The translations under genes and the position numbers were made by a program. A stretch of DNA of 64,000 bases from Mobilisporobacter senegalensis (lineage in GTDB: Bacteria > Bacillota > Clostridia > Lachnospirales > Lachnospiraceae), in NCBI RefSeq assembly GCF_003752155.1, contig NZ_RJVG01000015.1, forward strand, positions 1 through 64,000, in the 5' to 3' direction. The notes beneath the pieces were generated by a model that was not told the DNA's origin, searched no databases, and was given only the letters and a program-made list of their open reading frames with translations. This document shows, piece by piece, positions 34,903-44,553 of the stretch. Numbering within the stretch: position 1 is the stretch's first letter; every line of letters starts with the position of its first letter.

Positions 34903-35931
34903 ATGAGTTTCAAATTTTTAAAAGAAGCAATCACACCAGAAGATTTAATCAAAGAATATCCCCTACCAAAACATTGTGTGAAAATAAAAGAAGACAGAGA
35001 TGAACAAATAAAAAATGTGTTTACCGGTGAATCAGATAAATTTTTAGTCATTGTGGGGCCTTGTTCTGCAGATAATGAAGATGCTGTTTGCGACTACATA
35101 ACCAGACTGGCTAAAGTACAGGAAAAGGTTTCTGATAAGATAATGATCATTCCACGAATTTATACAAATAAACCCAGAACTACAGGGGAAGGTTACAAAG
35201 GGATGGTTCATCAGCCAGACCCTGAGAAAAAACCTAATCTATTAGAAGGTCTTTATGCAATGCGCAAAATGCATATTCGTGCAATTGAAGAAACAGGTCT
35301 TACTGCTGCGGATGAAATGCTTTATCCTGAAAACTGGCCATATGTTGAAGATATCTTATCTTACGTTGCCGTAGGTGCCCGTTCTGTTGAAGACCAACAA
35401 CACAGACTTACCATAAGCGGTATGGATGTTCCGGCAGGTATGAAGAATCCCACCAGTGGAGATTTATCCGTAATGCTTAATTCCTGTGTAGCCGCCCAGG
35501 GAAACCACACTTTCCTATATCGAGGCTGGGAAGTGAAAACTACCGGAAATCCTTTGGCTCATACTATTTTAAGAGGTGCTGTGGATAAGCAGGGACAAAG
35601 TATCCCAAATTATCACTATGAAGATCTGATTCAGCTTTACAATATGTACAATGAAAGAGATTTACAGAATCCGGCAACGATTATCGATGCAAATCATGCA
35701 AACTCCAACAAAATATACCGTGAACAGATAAGAATCGTAATGGAAGTACTGCACAGCCGTAAATTATCCTCTGAAATTGCATCTCTTGTAAAAGGTGTTA
35801 TGATAGAAAGTTATATTGAAGAAGGAAGTCAAAAGATATGTGATCGTATTTATGGTAAATCAATTACAGATCCTTGCCTGGGTTGGGAAGATACTGAAAA
35901 ATTAATCTACTCCATTGCAGATAACGTATAA
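34903..35931 (+). CDS. aroF: 3-Deoxy-7-phosphoheptulonate synthase (class I)
   Basis: 342 residues, AroF/G/H type. It condenses phosphoenolpyruvate with erythrose 4-phosphate, the first step to aromatic amino acids. Seen: 'LVIVGPCSADNED', 'IPRIYTNKPRTTGEGYKG', 'VGARSVEDQQHR', 'GMKNPTSGDLSVMLN' and 'TIIDANHANSNK'. AAAGGAGAAG precedes the ATG. It is monocistronic and divergent from a putative aromatic amino-acid transporter. The isozyme (Phe-, Tyr- or Trp-sensitive) cannot be told from sequence, so the symbol is nominal. Confidence 0.95.
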   Translation: MSFKFLKEAITPEDLIKEYPLPKHCVKIKEDRDEQIKNVFTGESDKFLVIVGPCSADNEDAVCDYITRLAKVQEKVSDKIMIIPRIYTNKPRTTGEGYKGMVHQPDPEKKPNLLEGLYAMRKMHIRAIEETGLTAADEMLYPENWPYVEDILSYVAVGARSVEDQQHRLTISGMDVPAGMKNPTSGDLSVMLNSCVAAQGNHTFLYRGWEVKTTGNPLAHTILRGAVDKQGQSIPNYHYEDLIQLYNMYNERDLQNPATIIDANHANSNKIYREQIRIVMEVLHSRKLSSEIASLVKGVMIESYIEEGSQKICDRIYGKSITDPCLGWEDTEKLIYSIADNV

Positions 35932-35971
35932 AGTAAAAGGAGCTGTCTCTTTTTCAGTCTTATAACACAAA

Positions 35972-36022
35972 AAGATCTATGCTTTCCCTTCATACACAAA
36001 TTTAAGGGAGAGCATAGATCTT
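35972..36022. terminator. Convergent terminator
   Basis: AAGATCTATGCT + TCCCTT paired with AAGGGA + AGCATAGATCTT (18 pairs, one T/G mismatch), followed by a T-rich run on the plus strand. Ends the DAHP synthase transcript and faces spoIIM. Confidence 0.8.
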
Positions 36023-36060
36023 CTTTCTATTCTTCCTAATAGTTTTTAACAGACGCTTTA

Positions 36061-36669
36061 TTAGAAATATCTGGCCATTTTCTGTATTATAAAACTATTT
36101 ATATATGCTTCTGATAAAGCACCAATTAATATGATTAAAAACAGTATTAATATTGTTGGAACTTTTTCAAGAATTATTTTTGCTTTTCCTTTTTTATTCA
36201 AAGGTACTCTAAAATAAAGGTTCGTGCACAGATGATATCCTTGGATAAGGGTTATTAATGCAACGGGGAAATAAATTAAATATTGGGGGAAAATATACAG
36301 TAAGAAAAGAAATATTCCTTTGACTCCAAATTTAAGTACTGATACCGCAAGCAAAAATCCTGTGCTAAGCCCTGAATATCCCACAGAGAAAACCATATAT
36401 GGGATTCCAACTACAGTTACTGAAAAAATCCAGAATAGAAGATATTTTTTTAAGTTATTCCAGAAAATATACCCAAATAATTTTCCGTGATCAATATCTA
36501 ATACATAGAGCTTATCAAAATAGCCTTCTCCAAAAATCTTCATATCTTTAAAATATGCGTCTTTAAATACATTTGCCCCAATTGCTCCAAGTAGTACTCC
36601 TACCAAAAATACCATAACTGCTATTTTTATAATATTTGCATCTTTTGAAACACCATAACGTATCTTCAT
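36061..36669 (-). CDS. spoIIM: Stage II sporulation protein M
   Basis: 202 residues from the ATG at 36669, chosen because GAGGTAGGAG precedes it; the frame continues upstream to 36831 across the nudF terminator and is not family-like. Five membrane helices; 'VFLVGVLLGAIGANVFKDAY' near the start and 'FWNNLKKYLLFWIFSVTVVG' fit SpoIIM. SpoIIM joins SpoIID and SpoIIP to drive engulfment in sporulation. Confidence 0.88.
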   Translation of the reverse strand: MKIRYGVSKDANIIKIAVMVFLVGVLLGAIGANVFKDAYFKDMKIFGEGYFDKLYVLDIDHGKLFGYIFWNNLKKYLLFWIFSVTVVGIPYMVFSVGYSGLSTGFLLAVSVLKFGVKGIFLFLLYIFPQYLIYFPVALITLIQGYHLCTNLYFRVPLNKKGKAKIILEKVPTILILFLIILIGALSEAYINSFIIQKMARYF

Positions 36670-36790
36670 GCTCCTACCTCTATTGTTTTCATTATTATCA
36701 TACAACATTTTCCATATAACTAAACATATGAGCCAACCTTTAAAAGTATACTTCAATGGTACAAACATATAAAATTGTTTTCGTATAACA

Positions 36791-36820
36791 GAAAAAGCTC
36801 TGCCAATCTTGACAGAGCCT
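36791..36820 (-). terminator. Terminator after the Nudix gene
   Basis: Minus strand GCTCTGTCA-agat-TGGCAGAGC followed by TTTTTC; one U-G pair. Confidence 0.8.
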
Positions 36821-36827
36821 TTTATTA

Positions 36828-36846
36828 TCAAGTGAAACTTAATTCA
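36828..36846 (-). repeat. Short dispersed repeat, partial copy (inverted)
   Basis: Minus strand TGAATTAAGTTTCACTTGA. The TAA within it is the stop codon of the Nudix gene. Confidence 0.5.
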
Positions 36847-37369
36847 TCTTTTCTTTGTATGCCAGTATACCTGCAATTGTCTTTGCATCTTGAATGACAC
36901 CCTCCAGAATCAACTGGGTTAATTCATTTATAGAATATCTTTCAATATTAATAAACTCATCTTCATCTAAATTCTGCTTGGTTGGAATTAAATCAGTTGC
37001 ATAATAAATCCCTATAATTTCATCACTATAAGCAAATGCCGGATAAATATCAATAAGATGTTCCACATGGTCAGATGCGTATCCTGTCTCTTCTTCTAAT
37101 TCACGAATCGCACAAATACGTTTGTCCTCTTCCCCATTAGTCCCTCCGGCGGGGATTTCTAATGTGTAGCGCCCAGCAGGGCTTCTATACTGTTTCACCA
37201 TAATTATCTTACCATCTTTATCTACCGGAATAACAGCAGCCGCACCATTATGGTGTATATAATCCCATTCTACAATTCTTTCATTTGGTAATTGCATCGT
37301 ATCAGCATAGAACTCTACAATCTTACCTTTATGTATGAGTTCTCTTTTCACAAGTTTGTAATCAGACAT
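36839..37369 (-). CDS. nudF: Nudix hydrolase, ADP-ribose pyrophosphatase type
   Basis: 176 residues. The Nudix box fits G-x5-E-x7-REUxEExGU in 'GGTNGEEDKRICAIRELEEE' (about 75-95) followed by TGY. 'VKQYRSPAGRYTLEIPAG' just before it is typical of ADP-ribose pyrophosphatases, which split ADP-ribose to AMP and ribose 5-phosphate. Other nucleoside diphosphate sugars are possible. It sits downstream of proC with 26 bases between. Confidence 0.9.
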   Translation of the reverse strand: MSDYKLVKRELIHKGKIVEFYADTMQLPNERIVEWDYIHHNGAAAVIPVDKDGKIIMVKQYRSPAGRYTLEIPAGGTNGEEDKRICAIRELEEETGYASDHVEHLIDIYPAFAYSDEIIGIYYATDLIPTKQNLDEDEFINIERYSINELTQLILEGVIQDAKTIAGILAYKEKMN

Positions 37370-37395
37370 ATCTTACCGTTTCCTTTCTTTCCATT

Positions 37396-38196
37396 CTACT
37401 TCTTCATCTCCTGTATTCTATTAAAACATTGATCTGAAGCTTTCATAATCGCATTACGAAATCCATATTCTTCTAAAGCCGCAACTCCTGCAATTGTAGT
37501 GCCGCCTGGAGAACATACCTGGTCCTTTAATTCTCCTGGATGCTTTCCTGTTTCAAGAACCATCTTTGCTGCACCTAATACAGTCTGGGCAGCAAAGGTA
37601 TATGCTTTATCTCTTGGAATCCCATATCTGACTCCACTATCAGCCAATGCCTCTATAAACATATAAACATAGGCAGGAGAACTGCCGCTTGCACATATGA
37701 CTGCATCTAATAATTGCTCTGGCACTACCTCATATTTACCGATGGAAGAAAATAGCTTGTCAACCACTGACTTTTCATCCTCAGTATAATTACCATTGGA
37801 ATAGCAGACTCCTGACATCCCCTCATTCACCAGTGCTGGTGTATTAGGCATAGCACGGACAATTTTTATATCTTCTCCTAAACTTGTCTTTAAATAATCT
37901 ATACTTATTCCCGGAGCAATGGATATCACAACATGACCTGGACTAATCTTATCTTTAATACTATCTAATACAACATCATAAAACTGGGGCTTTATGGATA
38001 AAACTATATATTTACACTGTTCTACAAGTGTAGTATTATCATGTAGATAATTTACTCCCTTTTGTTCTTTCACATATTCCAGCCTTTTTCCATTCACATC
38101 AGTAAATGTTAGTTCTTCCGGTTCAAATTTTTCTAATGCTCCGCCAAGCATGGCGTAACCCATATTACCAATTCCTATAAACCCTATTAATGCCAT
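37396..38196 (-). CDS. proC: Pyrroline-5-carboxylate reductase
   Basis: 266 residues. It reduces pyrroline 5-carboxylate to proline with NAD(P)H. N-terminal 'LIGFIGIGNMGYAMLGG' is the dinucleotide loop; 'VRAMPNTPALVNEGMSG', 'SGSSPAYVYMFIEALADSGV' and 'VCSPGGTTIAGVAALEE' are the catalytic and dimer-domain signatures. AGAAAGGATG precedes the ATG. Probably co-transcribed with nudF. Confidence 0.96.
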   Translation of the reverse strand: MALIGFIGIGNMGYAMLGGALEKFEPEELTFTDVNGKRLEYVKEQKGVNYLHDNTTLVEQCKYIVLSIKPQFYDVVLDSIKDKISPGHVVISIAPGISIDYLKTSLGEDIKIVRAMPNTPALVNEGMSGVCYSNGNYTEDEKSVVDKLFSSIGKYEVVPEQLLDAVICASGSSPAYVYMFIEALADSGVRYGIPRDKAYTFAAQTVLGAAKMVLETGKHPGELKDQVCSPGGTTIAGVAALEEYGFRNAIMKASDQCFNRIQEMKK

Positions 38197-38276
38197 ATTC
38201 CAACATCCTTTCTATTACAAATATATTTCTTTTTAGATTTCTAAATATTTTAATTGATATATAAATTATTTTCAAG

Positions 38277-38343
38277 TAAAAAAGGAATATAAATCCTTTG
38301 ATCCTATACTTAAGTAGTATAGCATGATTGAATTTATATTCCT
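38277..38343 (-). terminator. Terminator after the aspartate aminotransferase gene
   Basis: Perfect 12-bp outer stem AGGAATATAAAT / ATTTATATTCCT with an inner CTATAC / GTATAG stem, followed on the minus strand by T6. Confidence 0.75.
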
Positions 38344-38350
38344 ATCTATT

Positions 38351-39550
38351 TTATTTTAGTGTATTAACAAAGTTTTCAATTCTGCCTAATCCCTTTTCAA
38401 TTTGCTCAACTGAAATTGCATAAGATAAACGTATATGATCATCAAATCCAAAATCTTCACATGGAATTACTGCCACATTATAATCTTCAATTAAAACTTT
38501 CGCAAGCTTATCTACTGTACCTATCTTCTCCCCTTTGTATTCCTTATTTAGAAGTTCAGATATATCTACAAATAAATAGAACGCTCCTTTTGGTTCAAGG
38601 GCTGATATAAAAGATATATTTTTAACCCTATTATACATATATTCTCTTCTTTTGTTAAACTCATCTCTCATAGTATCTACAGTATTCTGAGGTCCAAGTA
38701 AAGCTTCAACTGCTGCTTTTTGTGCAATTGAATTTGGATTAGAAGTTTCATGACTTTGAACGCTTCCCATTAACTTTGCAATTTCTTTCGATGATCCGGT
38801 ATATCCGATTCTCCATCCTGTCATAGCATAGCTTTTTGCTAATCCACTGCAAGTAATGGTCCTTTTATATATTTCATCATTCAGTGAAGCAATACTTACA
38901 TGTTCTTCTCCGTCATATACAAGATATTCATACATTTCATCAGCAACAACGTAAATATTTTTTCTAACAGCAACTTCTGCAATTGCTTCTAATTCTTCTC
39001 TTGTGTAAATCATACCTGTAGGATTACTTGGTGTATTTAATATAAATGCTTTTGTTTTATCTGTACAGGCGTCTTCTATCTGTTGAGCCGTTACTTTATA
39101 ACCCTGATCCTTCTCTCCACGAATATAGACAGGTACACCATCAGCTAATTTTACGATTTCAGGGTAACTTAACCAATAAGGTGCTGGAATAATAACTTCA
39201 TCTCCATGATTTAAAATAGCTGAAAATATATTGGTCAAAGAATGCTTACCACCATTACTGATTACAATCTGATTTGGATCATAATGTAATTTATTAAAAG
39301 ATGCAAATTTTGCACATACCGCTTTTTTTAATTCATCTGTACCGGATGCTGGAGTATATTTGGTAAAACCATCGTGGATTGCTTTAATTGCGGCTTCATT
39401 AATATTGTCAGGAGTATTAAAATCTGGTTCACCTGCCCCGAATCCCACGACATCAATCCCTTGAGATTTTAATTCCTTTGCTTTAGCTGTGATTGCTAAT
39501 GTTGAAGATGGTTTTACTGCCATCGCTTTTTTTGATAATGTTAATGCCAT
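38351..39550 (-). CDS. aspC: Aspartate aminotransferase, class I/II (Ib type)
   Basis: 399 residues. PLP enzyme interconverting aspartate and oxaloacetate with glutamate/2-oxoglutarate. 'VVGFGAGEPDFNTPDNI' (opening), 'NTPSNPTGMIYTREELEA', 'YVVADEMYEYLVYDGE', the PLP lysine in 'GLAKSYAMTGWRIGY' (about 237) and the substrate Arg in 'DHIRLSYA' are intact. Stands alone with a long A+T-rich upstream region (39551-39781) holding three TGCAAGTT words. Confidence 0.93.
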   Translation of the reverse strand: MALTLSKKAMAVKPSSTLAITAKAKELKSQGIDVVGFGAGEPDFNTPDNINEAAIKAIHDGFTKYTPASGTDELKKAVCAKFASFNKLHYDPNQIVISNGGKHSLTNIFSAILNHGDEVIIPAPYWLSYPEIVKLADGVPVYIRGEKDQGYKVTAQQIEDACTDKTKAFILNTPSNPTGMIYTREELEAIAEVAVRKNIYVVADEMYEYLVYDGEEHVSIASLNDEIYKRTITCSGLAKSYAMTGWRIGYTGSSKEIAKLMGSVQSHETSNPNSIAQKAAVEALLGPQNTVDTMRDEFNKRREYMYNRVKNISFISALEPKGAFYLFVDISELLNKEYKGEKIGTVDKLAKVLIEDYNVAVIPCEDFGFDDHIRLSYAISVEQIEKGLGRIENFVNTLK

Positions 39551-39781
39551 TACTCAACACCTACCCTTAATTATTCTTTATTTTTATATAATTACCTTAC
39601 TAATTTTATTATATTCCTTATAATTTTGCAAGTTATTATTTTGAATGATTCTTATTATTAATTTTAATTAATCAAAAATGCAAGTTTTACATCAATTGAA
39701 GTCGTTATTTAAATTATTTTTGCAAGTTTAATTTCACAATATTGCATTTTTCATATGCTTGTCCATTTTAGGATCATATAA

Positions 39782-39821
39782 AAATAAAAGAAAGAAGAAT
39801 GTGCTCTCCTTTCTTTTATTT
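39782..39821 (-). terminator. Terminator after the sugar-binding lipoprotein gene
   Basis: Perfect 13-bp A+T-rich stem AAATAAAAGAAAG / CTTTCTTTTATTT, ten bases past the stop codon. Weak in G+C, so efficiency is uncertain. Confidence 0.55.
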
Positions 39822-39831
39822 ATCTTATTTC

Positions 39832-40881
39832 TTATATTGGTATTATTTGATTTTTCTGGGGTGGTCCCTCTTTTTGTGATGATTTACTTTCTTCTCTTGG
39901 CACTTCCACTTGTCTTGGTTCACCTGTCTCATCTATGAGATATACTTCTACATACAGTTCCTTGTTAACTCTGTCATCATAAGCAACAATTCCTCCCGTT
40001 AGGAGCGTATTTGCTGTTTCTACACCTAATTCTCCCATCTCAAACGATTCTTGTGCTATGGTGCCTTGCATTAAACCTTCCTTAATCGCCTGGATTGCTG
40101 AGGGTTCTGCATCAAACCCAATAACCATTATTTCTCCCTTTTTGCCTGCTTCATTAATGGCCTGGACGGCACCTAAGGCCATTCTATCATTTTCCGCAAA
40201 TACCACGGCTAAATCGTCTCCAGACTGACTTAGAATTTTTTTCATTGCCAAATAACCATCTATAGGATTAGAATTACCTGGCAGTTGTGCAACAACATCA
40301 TATCCGGCATCAAGCATTACATTTCTAAATCCTTCTCCCCGCCGGCGGGCATATATGAATTTTTCTTCCACCGTAATAATTGCAACATTTTTGCTTGTCA
40401 GGTTATGATCTGCAATTAATTCCAAGGCATATTCTCCAGCCAGTACCCCACCCCCAAAAGAATCAGAGACAATGAAGGCGTCTATATCTGCACCATTATA
40501 ACCAGTATCCAGGACAACAATTGGAATTCCAGCCTCTCTTGCCGCATCAGATACAATACCCATTGCTTCAGGCGTAACGGGTGCTATTACTAATGCGTCA
40601 ATTCCTTGTTCAATCAGGTTAATTGCTCCTGTAATCATCTCTGCAGTACTTCCCCTTTCATCATGAGGTATTACATCAATTCCAAGTTCTTCCGCTTTCG
40701 CTAAAACTCCATCCTGTATTGACTTATAAAATTCTCTTGATGCTTCATTAACAGACCAACCTATAGTATATCTCTCTTTATTTCCCTCATTCTCTGCTAT
40801 ATTTTTACTGGTTTCTACGCTTGATATATAAGTATCATCCTCAGTTTTGTCCCTTTTACAAGATACAAGAAAGAGCATCAT
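39832..40881 (-). CDS. Sugar-type periplasmic binding lipoprotein (Peripla_BP_4/RbsB-like), non-standard start
   Basis: From the first conventional ATG 349 residues, with 'FLVSC' as lipobox. 'YTIGWSVNEASREFYKSIQD', 'IDALVIAPVTPEAMGIVSDA', 'AVVFAENDRMALGAVQAI' and 'GEIMVIGFDAEPSAIQAI' mark the ribose-binding-protein family. That ATG gives no basic n-region and no ribosome-binding site. The open frame runs on upstream to an ACG at 40926 placed seven bases after GGAGGGA, and the 15 added residues (RKIIRFTLRTLILT after the start) complete a normal lipoprotein signal peptide. I therefore think translation begins at 40926. No permease or ATPase gene is adjacent, so it is an orphan, perhaps a sensor ligand or shared-transporter subunit. 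Confidence 0.8.
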   Translation of the reverse strand: MMLFLVSCKRDKTEDDTYISSVETSKNIAENEGNKERYTIGWSVNEASREFYKSIQDGVLAKAEELGIDVIPHDERGSTAEMITGAINLIEQGIDALVIAPVTPEAMGIVSDAAREAGIPIVVLDTGYNGADIDAFIVSDSFGGGVLAGEYALELIADHNLTSKNVAIITVEEKFIYARRRGEGFRNVMLDAGYDVVAQLPGNSNPIDGYLAMKKILSQSGDDLAVVFAENDRMALGAVQAINEAGKKGEIMVIGFDAEPSAIQAIKEGLMQGTIAQESFEMGELGVETANTLLTGGIVAYDDRVNKELYVEVYLIDETGEPRQVEVPREESKSSQKEGPPQKNQIIPI

Positions 40882-41015
40882 TGTTAATATTAATGTCCTA
40901 AGGGTAAATCTAATGATTTTTCTCGTTTTTCTCCCTCCATATAAACTATTTATAAACAGTTATAAGTATAGTATCTCTAAAAAATATGCTTTCCGTTTTT
41001 TAATTATACCGACCC

Positions 41016-41069
41016 ACAAAAAAAGATGACCGAATCCTCAAATAATAAATTAAGGATTTCAGTCATCTT
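41016..41069 (-). terminator. Terminator of rny
   Basis: AAGATGAC...GTCATCTT outer stem with inner AATCCT/AGGATT, followed on the minus strand by T7. Sixteen bases past the rny stop codon. Confidence 0.85.
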
Positions 41070-41085
41070 ACATTAGTATTAATTT

Positions 41086-42642
41086 TTATTTCGCATAGTC
41101 TGTAACTCTGGACTCTCTTATAACATTAACTTTGATCTGTCCTGGATATTCTAAATCATTTTCAATTTGTTTTGATAAGTCTCTAGCAAGTAATATCATT
41201 TCGTCATCAGATATCTGTTCTGGTATTACCATAACGCGAATCTCTCTACCTGCTTGAATTGCAAAAGACTTATCGACCCCTTTAAAGCCGTTCGTAATAT
41301 CTTCTAATTGTTTCAATCTGTTGGTATAAGTTTCTAGCGTCTCTCTTCTTGCACCTGGTCTTGCTGCAGAAATCGTATCTGCTGCCTGTACTATACAAGC
41401 GATCAATGATTCAGGTTCAACGTCTCCATGATGAGACTCTACCGCATTAATTACAATCGGTGATTCTTTATATTTTCTACATAAATCAACGCCGATTTGA
41501 ATATGTGAACCTTCCATATCATGGTCTACGGATTTACCAATATCATGTAATAAACCTGCTCTTTTTGCTGTTCTTACATCAACACCGATTTCGCCTGCTA
41601 ATAAGCCTGAAAGATGGGCAACCTCGATGGAATGTTTTAAAGCATTTTGACCATAACTTGTCCTGAACTTCATTCTACCAAGTAAACGTACAAGTTCTGG
41701 ATGAATTCCGTGAACACCAACTTCTAAAGTCGCCGCTTCACCTTCTTCACGAATCATTGTTTCTACATCCTTTTGCGCTTTTTCAACCATTTCTTCAATT
41801 CTTGCTGGGTGAATTCTACCATCAACTATTAACTTTTCAAGCGCAATTCTTGCAACTTCTCTTCTGATTGGATCAAAACTTGATAGTATTACTGCTTCTG
41901 GAGTATCATCAATAATTAAATCAACACCAGTCATAGTTTCTAAAGTACGAATATTACGTCCTTCTCTACCAATGATTCTACCTTTCATTTCGTCATTAGG
42001 AAGTTGTACTACAGATATTGTAGTCTCAGCCACATGATCTGCTGCACATTTCTGAATTGCTGTAACAACATAATCCTTTGCTTTTTTGTCAGCTTCTTCT
42101 TTTGCTTTGTTTTCAAGTTCTTTTACTAATATTGCCGTTTCATGTTTTACTTCATCTTCAACAGTTTTTAAAAGATAATCTTTTGCTTGTTCGGAGGTAA
42201 GTCCAGAAATTTTCTCTAACTCCTGTAATTGTCTTGCATGAAGTTCTTCAGCTTCACTCCTAAGTTTGTCAAGCTCAGCTTCTTTTACAGAAAGCTTAGA
42301 TTCTTTCTTTTCTAGTGCTTCAGTTTTTCTATCTAATGTTTCTTCCTTAGTTAATACACGTTTTTCATAACGCTGTAATTCAGCTCTTCTTTCCTTTGTT
42401 TCCCTCTCAATTTCATTCTTAGTCTTTAGTGACTCTTCCTTTGCTTCGAGTAAGGCCTCTCTTTTCTTAGTTTCAGCTGTTTTTAAAGCTTCATCTATGA
42501 TTTCTCTTGATTTTTCTTCCGCTGTTCCTACTTTACTCTCATAAGATTTAATTCTGTAAAATATAGCAAGCTTCCAAAAAACTAGAGCAGAAATTACGAA
42601 GGTACCAAGAATAGCAACTACTATTTTCATTAGTTCTGGCAC
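41086..42642 (-). CDS. rny: Ribonuclease Y
   Basis: 518 residues, the membrane-bound endoribonuclease that starts mRNA decay in many Firmicutes. One N-terminal helix (about 6-27), a long charged coiled coil (about 30-190), a KH domain ('[19 protein letters not shown]', about 210-275) and an HD domain with '[17 protein letters not shown]' (about 360-376). Length and order match the family exactly. Monocistronic. Confidence 0.97.
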   Translation of the reverse strand: MPELMKIVVAILGTFVISALVFWKLAIFYRIKSYESKVGTAEEKSREIIDEALKTAETKKREALLEAKEESLKTKNEIERETKERRAELQRYEKRVLTKEETLDRKTEALEKKESKLSVKEAELDKLRSEAEELHARQLQELEKISGLTSEQAKDYLLKTVEDEVKHETAILVKELENKAKEEADKKAKDYVVTAIQKCAADHVAETTISVVQLPNDEMKGRIIGREGRNIRTLETMTGVDLIIDDTPEAVILSSFDPIRREVARIALEKLIVDGRIHPARIEEMVEKAQKDVETMIREEGEAATLEVGVHGIHPELVRLLGRMKFRTSYGQNALKHSIEVAHLSGLLAGEIGVDVRTAKRAGLLHDIGKSVDHDMEGSHIQIGVDLCRKYKESPIVINAVESHHGDVEPESLIACIVQAADTISAARPGARRETLETYTNRLKQLEDITNGFKGVDKSFAIQAGREIRVMVIPEQISDDEMILLARDLSKQIENDLEYPGQIKVNVIRESRVTDYAK

Positions 42643-42806
42643 AGGAGCACCTCCTTATTTAGTTTTCATTGTACGTATACAACATATAAATTTTATACTG
42701 TTTTGACTAAGATGTCAAGTATCCTTACAACGTTTTTATGCAATTCGCTAATTTTCATCAAAAATAGTTCCCATTCTATGTGAGAATTATTAAACTTATA
42801 CATATT

Positions 42807-43394
42807 TTATAGAAAATGCATGATATCATCATAGGAAAAGCCTTTTCTACATAAGGAAGCAATCAGTTTTTGTTTCTCTTCAAAGGATAAATTCTCTGGA
42901 TTATCTGTCTTTTTGTGGATTGCTTTTTGTAAAGCTACCTCATCACTCTCCAATTCACTCTCAAAGCACTCCTCTATTAGATTTTTGTCGATTCCTTTTT
43001 GATATAATCCTGCCTGAATCTGCTTCTTACTTTTTGTAGATTTTTTGGATTGAATATAATTACTGATATATCTCTCATCATCAATATAATGGTAAGACTT
43101 AACGTATTCTATGGTACGTTTGATAATCTCATCTGTATAATAAGCCTGTTTTAGTTTGCTGCCAAGCTCTGCTTCTGTTCTATCCATATATTTTAGGATT
43201 GCTAAAGCCTTCTGTTTTGCTCTTCGGTAAACTGTATCTTCTATGATCTCATGATAAATATCCTCGCTAATATCCTCATTTTCCACAATATTATATCTTT
43301 TTATATCTGAAGTATACAGCATAAAACTATATTCATAATCAATATATACTTTATATCTTTTTTTATCTATCGTTTCTAATCTAGTAATCATCAT
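42807..43394 (-). CDS. recX: Regulatory protein RecX
   Basis: 195 residues, three RecX helical repeats ('AILKYMDRTEAELGSKLKQA', 'YIDDERYISNYIQSKKSTKS', 'LSFEEKQKLIASLCRKGFSY'). RecX binds RecA filaments and moderates their activity. It follows recA across a 42-base gap that is filled by a strong terminator; the only visible ribosome-binding site, AAAGGA, lies in the descending arm of that hairpin. Expression thus depends on read-through and on opening of the stem. Confidence 0.92.
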   Translation of the reverse strand: MMITRLETIDKKRYKVYIDYEYSFMLYTSDIKRYNIVENEDISEDIYHEIIEDTVYRRAKQKALAILKYMDRTEAELGSKLKQAYYTDEIIKRTIEYVKSYHYIDDERYISNYIQSKKSTKSKKQIQAGLYQKGIDKNLIEECFESELESDEVALQKAIHKKTDNPENLSFEEKQKLIASLCRKGFSYDDIMHFL

Positions 43395-43430
43395 AAAAAA
43401 GCACGTCCTTTCTTCAGTAAAAGGACGTGC
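43395..43430 (-). terminator. recA terminator/attenuator overlapping the recX ribosome-binding site
   Basis: Perfect 11-bp stem GCACGTCCTTT / AAAGGACGTGC, then T6 running straight into the recX ATG. It starts seven bases after the recA stop codon. Confidence 0.88.
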
Positions 43431-43436
43431 ATATTA

Positions 43437-44477
43437 CTATTCCTCATCTTCCACAGAAGATGCTTTTAAAGTCACCGAATCTTCTAAATTAAATTTCTCC
43501 CTGACTTTCTTCTCAACTTCATTAAAGATATCTGGGTTCTCTTTCAGATATAATTTTGCATTCTCGCGTCCTTGACCTATCTTTGCATCATTATAAGCAT
43601 ACCATGCTCCACTCTTAACAATGATTCCTTCATTCGCTGCAAGATCAAGCACATCCCCTTCTCTGGAGATACCCTGACCAAACATAATATCAAATTCTGA
43701 TTCTTTAAAAGGAGGGGCTATCTTGTTCTTAACTACTTTAATTCTCGTTCTATTACCTACAATCTCTCCACCTTGCTTTAAAGCTTCAATTCTTCTTACA
43801 TCCAGACGGATGGAAGAATAAAACTTAAGTGCACGTCCGCCTGTTGTAGTTTCCGGACTGCCAAACATAACTCCAACTTTCTCACGGAGCTGATTGATAA
43901 AGATTACGATACAATTAGATTTGCTAATTACAGCGGTTAACTTTCTAAGTGCCTGTGACATTAATCTTGCCTGCAGACCAACATGACTATCTCCCATATC
44001 TCCATCAATTTCAGCTTTAGGTACCAATGCCGCAACGGAATCCACAATAACGATATCAACTGCACCTGAACGAACCATTGTCTCTGTAATCTCTAATGCC
44101 TGTTCTCCGTTATCTGGCTGGGAAATATATAAATTATCAATGTCTACACCAATATTCTTAGCATATGCAGGATCAAGTGCATGCTCTGCATCAATAAATC
44201 CAGCGATTCCGCCTCTCTTTTGAACTTCGGCCACCATATGTAAAGCAACTGTTGTCTTACCACTTGATTCTGGTCCATATACTTCTATTATTCTTCCCTT
44301 TGGAACACCACCAAGTCCAAGGGCTATGTCAAGGCTGATGGATCCTGTAGGAACCGTCTCGATATTCATGTGGGCTGCCGTATCACCAAGCTTCATAACA
44401 GAGCCCTTACCATATGTTTTTTCTATTTGGGCCAGCGCTGATTCTAGCGCTCTTAACTTATTATCGTCCTTTGCCAT
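43437..44477 (-). CDS. recA: Recombinase RecA
   Basis: 346 residues. Walker A 'GPESSGKTT' (about 66-74), '[12 protein letters not shown]', Walker B '[15 protein letters not shown]', loop L1 '[20 protein letters not shown]' and L2 '[20 protein letters not shown]' are complete. It catalyses strand exchange and stimulates LexA self-cleavage. Upstream are a near-consensus promoter (44525-44553) and a LexA box (44498-44511), so it is SOS-regulated. Confidence 0.98.
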   Translation of the reverse strand: MAKDDNKLRALESALAQIEKTYGKGSVMKLGDTAAHMNIETVPTGSISLDIALGLGGVPKGRIIEVYGPESSGKTTVALHMVAEVQKRGGIAGFIDAEHALDPAYAKNIGVDIDNLYISQPDNGEQALEITETMVRSGAVDIVIVDSVAALVPKAEIDGDMGDSHVGLQARLMSQALRKLTAVISKSNCIVIFINQLREKVGVMFGSPETTTGGRALKFYSSIRLDVRRIEALKQGGEIVGNRTRIKVVKNKIAPPFKESEFDIMFGQGISREGDVLDLAANEGIIVKSGAWYAYNDAKIGQGRENAKLYLKENPDIFNEVEKKVREKFNLEDSVTLKASSVEDEE

Positions 44478-44497
44478 TTTATATCTCCTTCTCTAAA

Positions 44498-44511
44498 CGA
44501 ACTAATGTTCT
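44498..44511. promoter_or_regulatory. LexA (DinR) box of recA
   Basis: CGAACTAATGTTCT, matching the Gram-positive SOS consensus CGAAC-N4-GTTC with perfect GAAC/GTTC arms. It lies just downstream of the predicted recA start site. Confidence 0.87.
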
Positions 44512-44524
44512 ATAATCTATGAAT

Positions 44525-44553
44525 ATAGTATCGTATTTTTTACTTCTTGTCAA
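44525..44553 (-). promoter_or_regulatory. recA promoter
   Basis: Minus strand TTGACA (complement of 44548-44553), 17-base spacer, TACTAT (complement of 44525-44530). Confidence 0.82.

Noticed and set aside
36670-36831. 54-codon N-terminal extension of spoIIM
   Set aside because: It would start inside the nudF terminator, lacks a ribosome-binding site and does not resemble SpoIIM; the ATG at 36669 has both.
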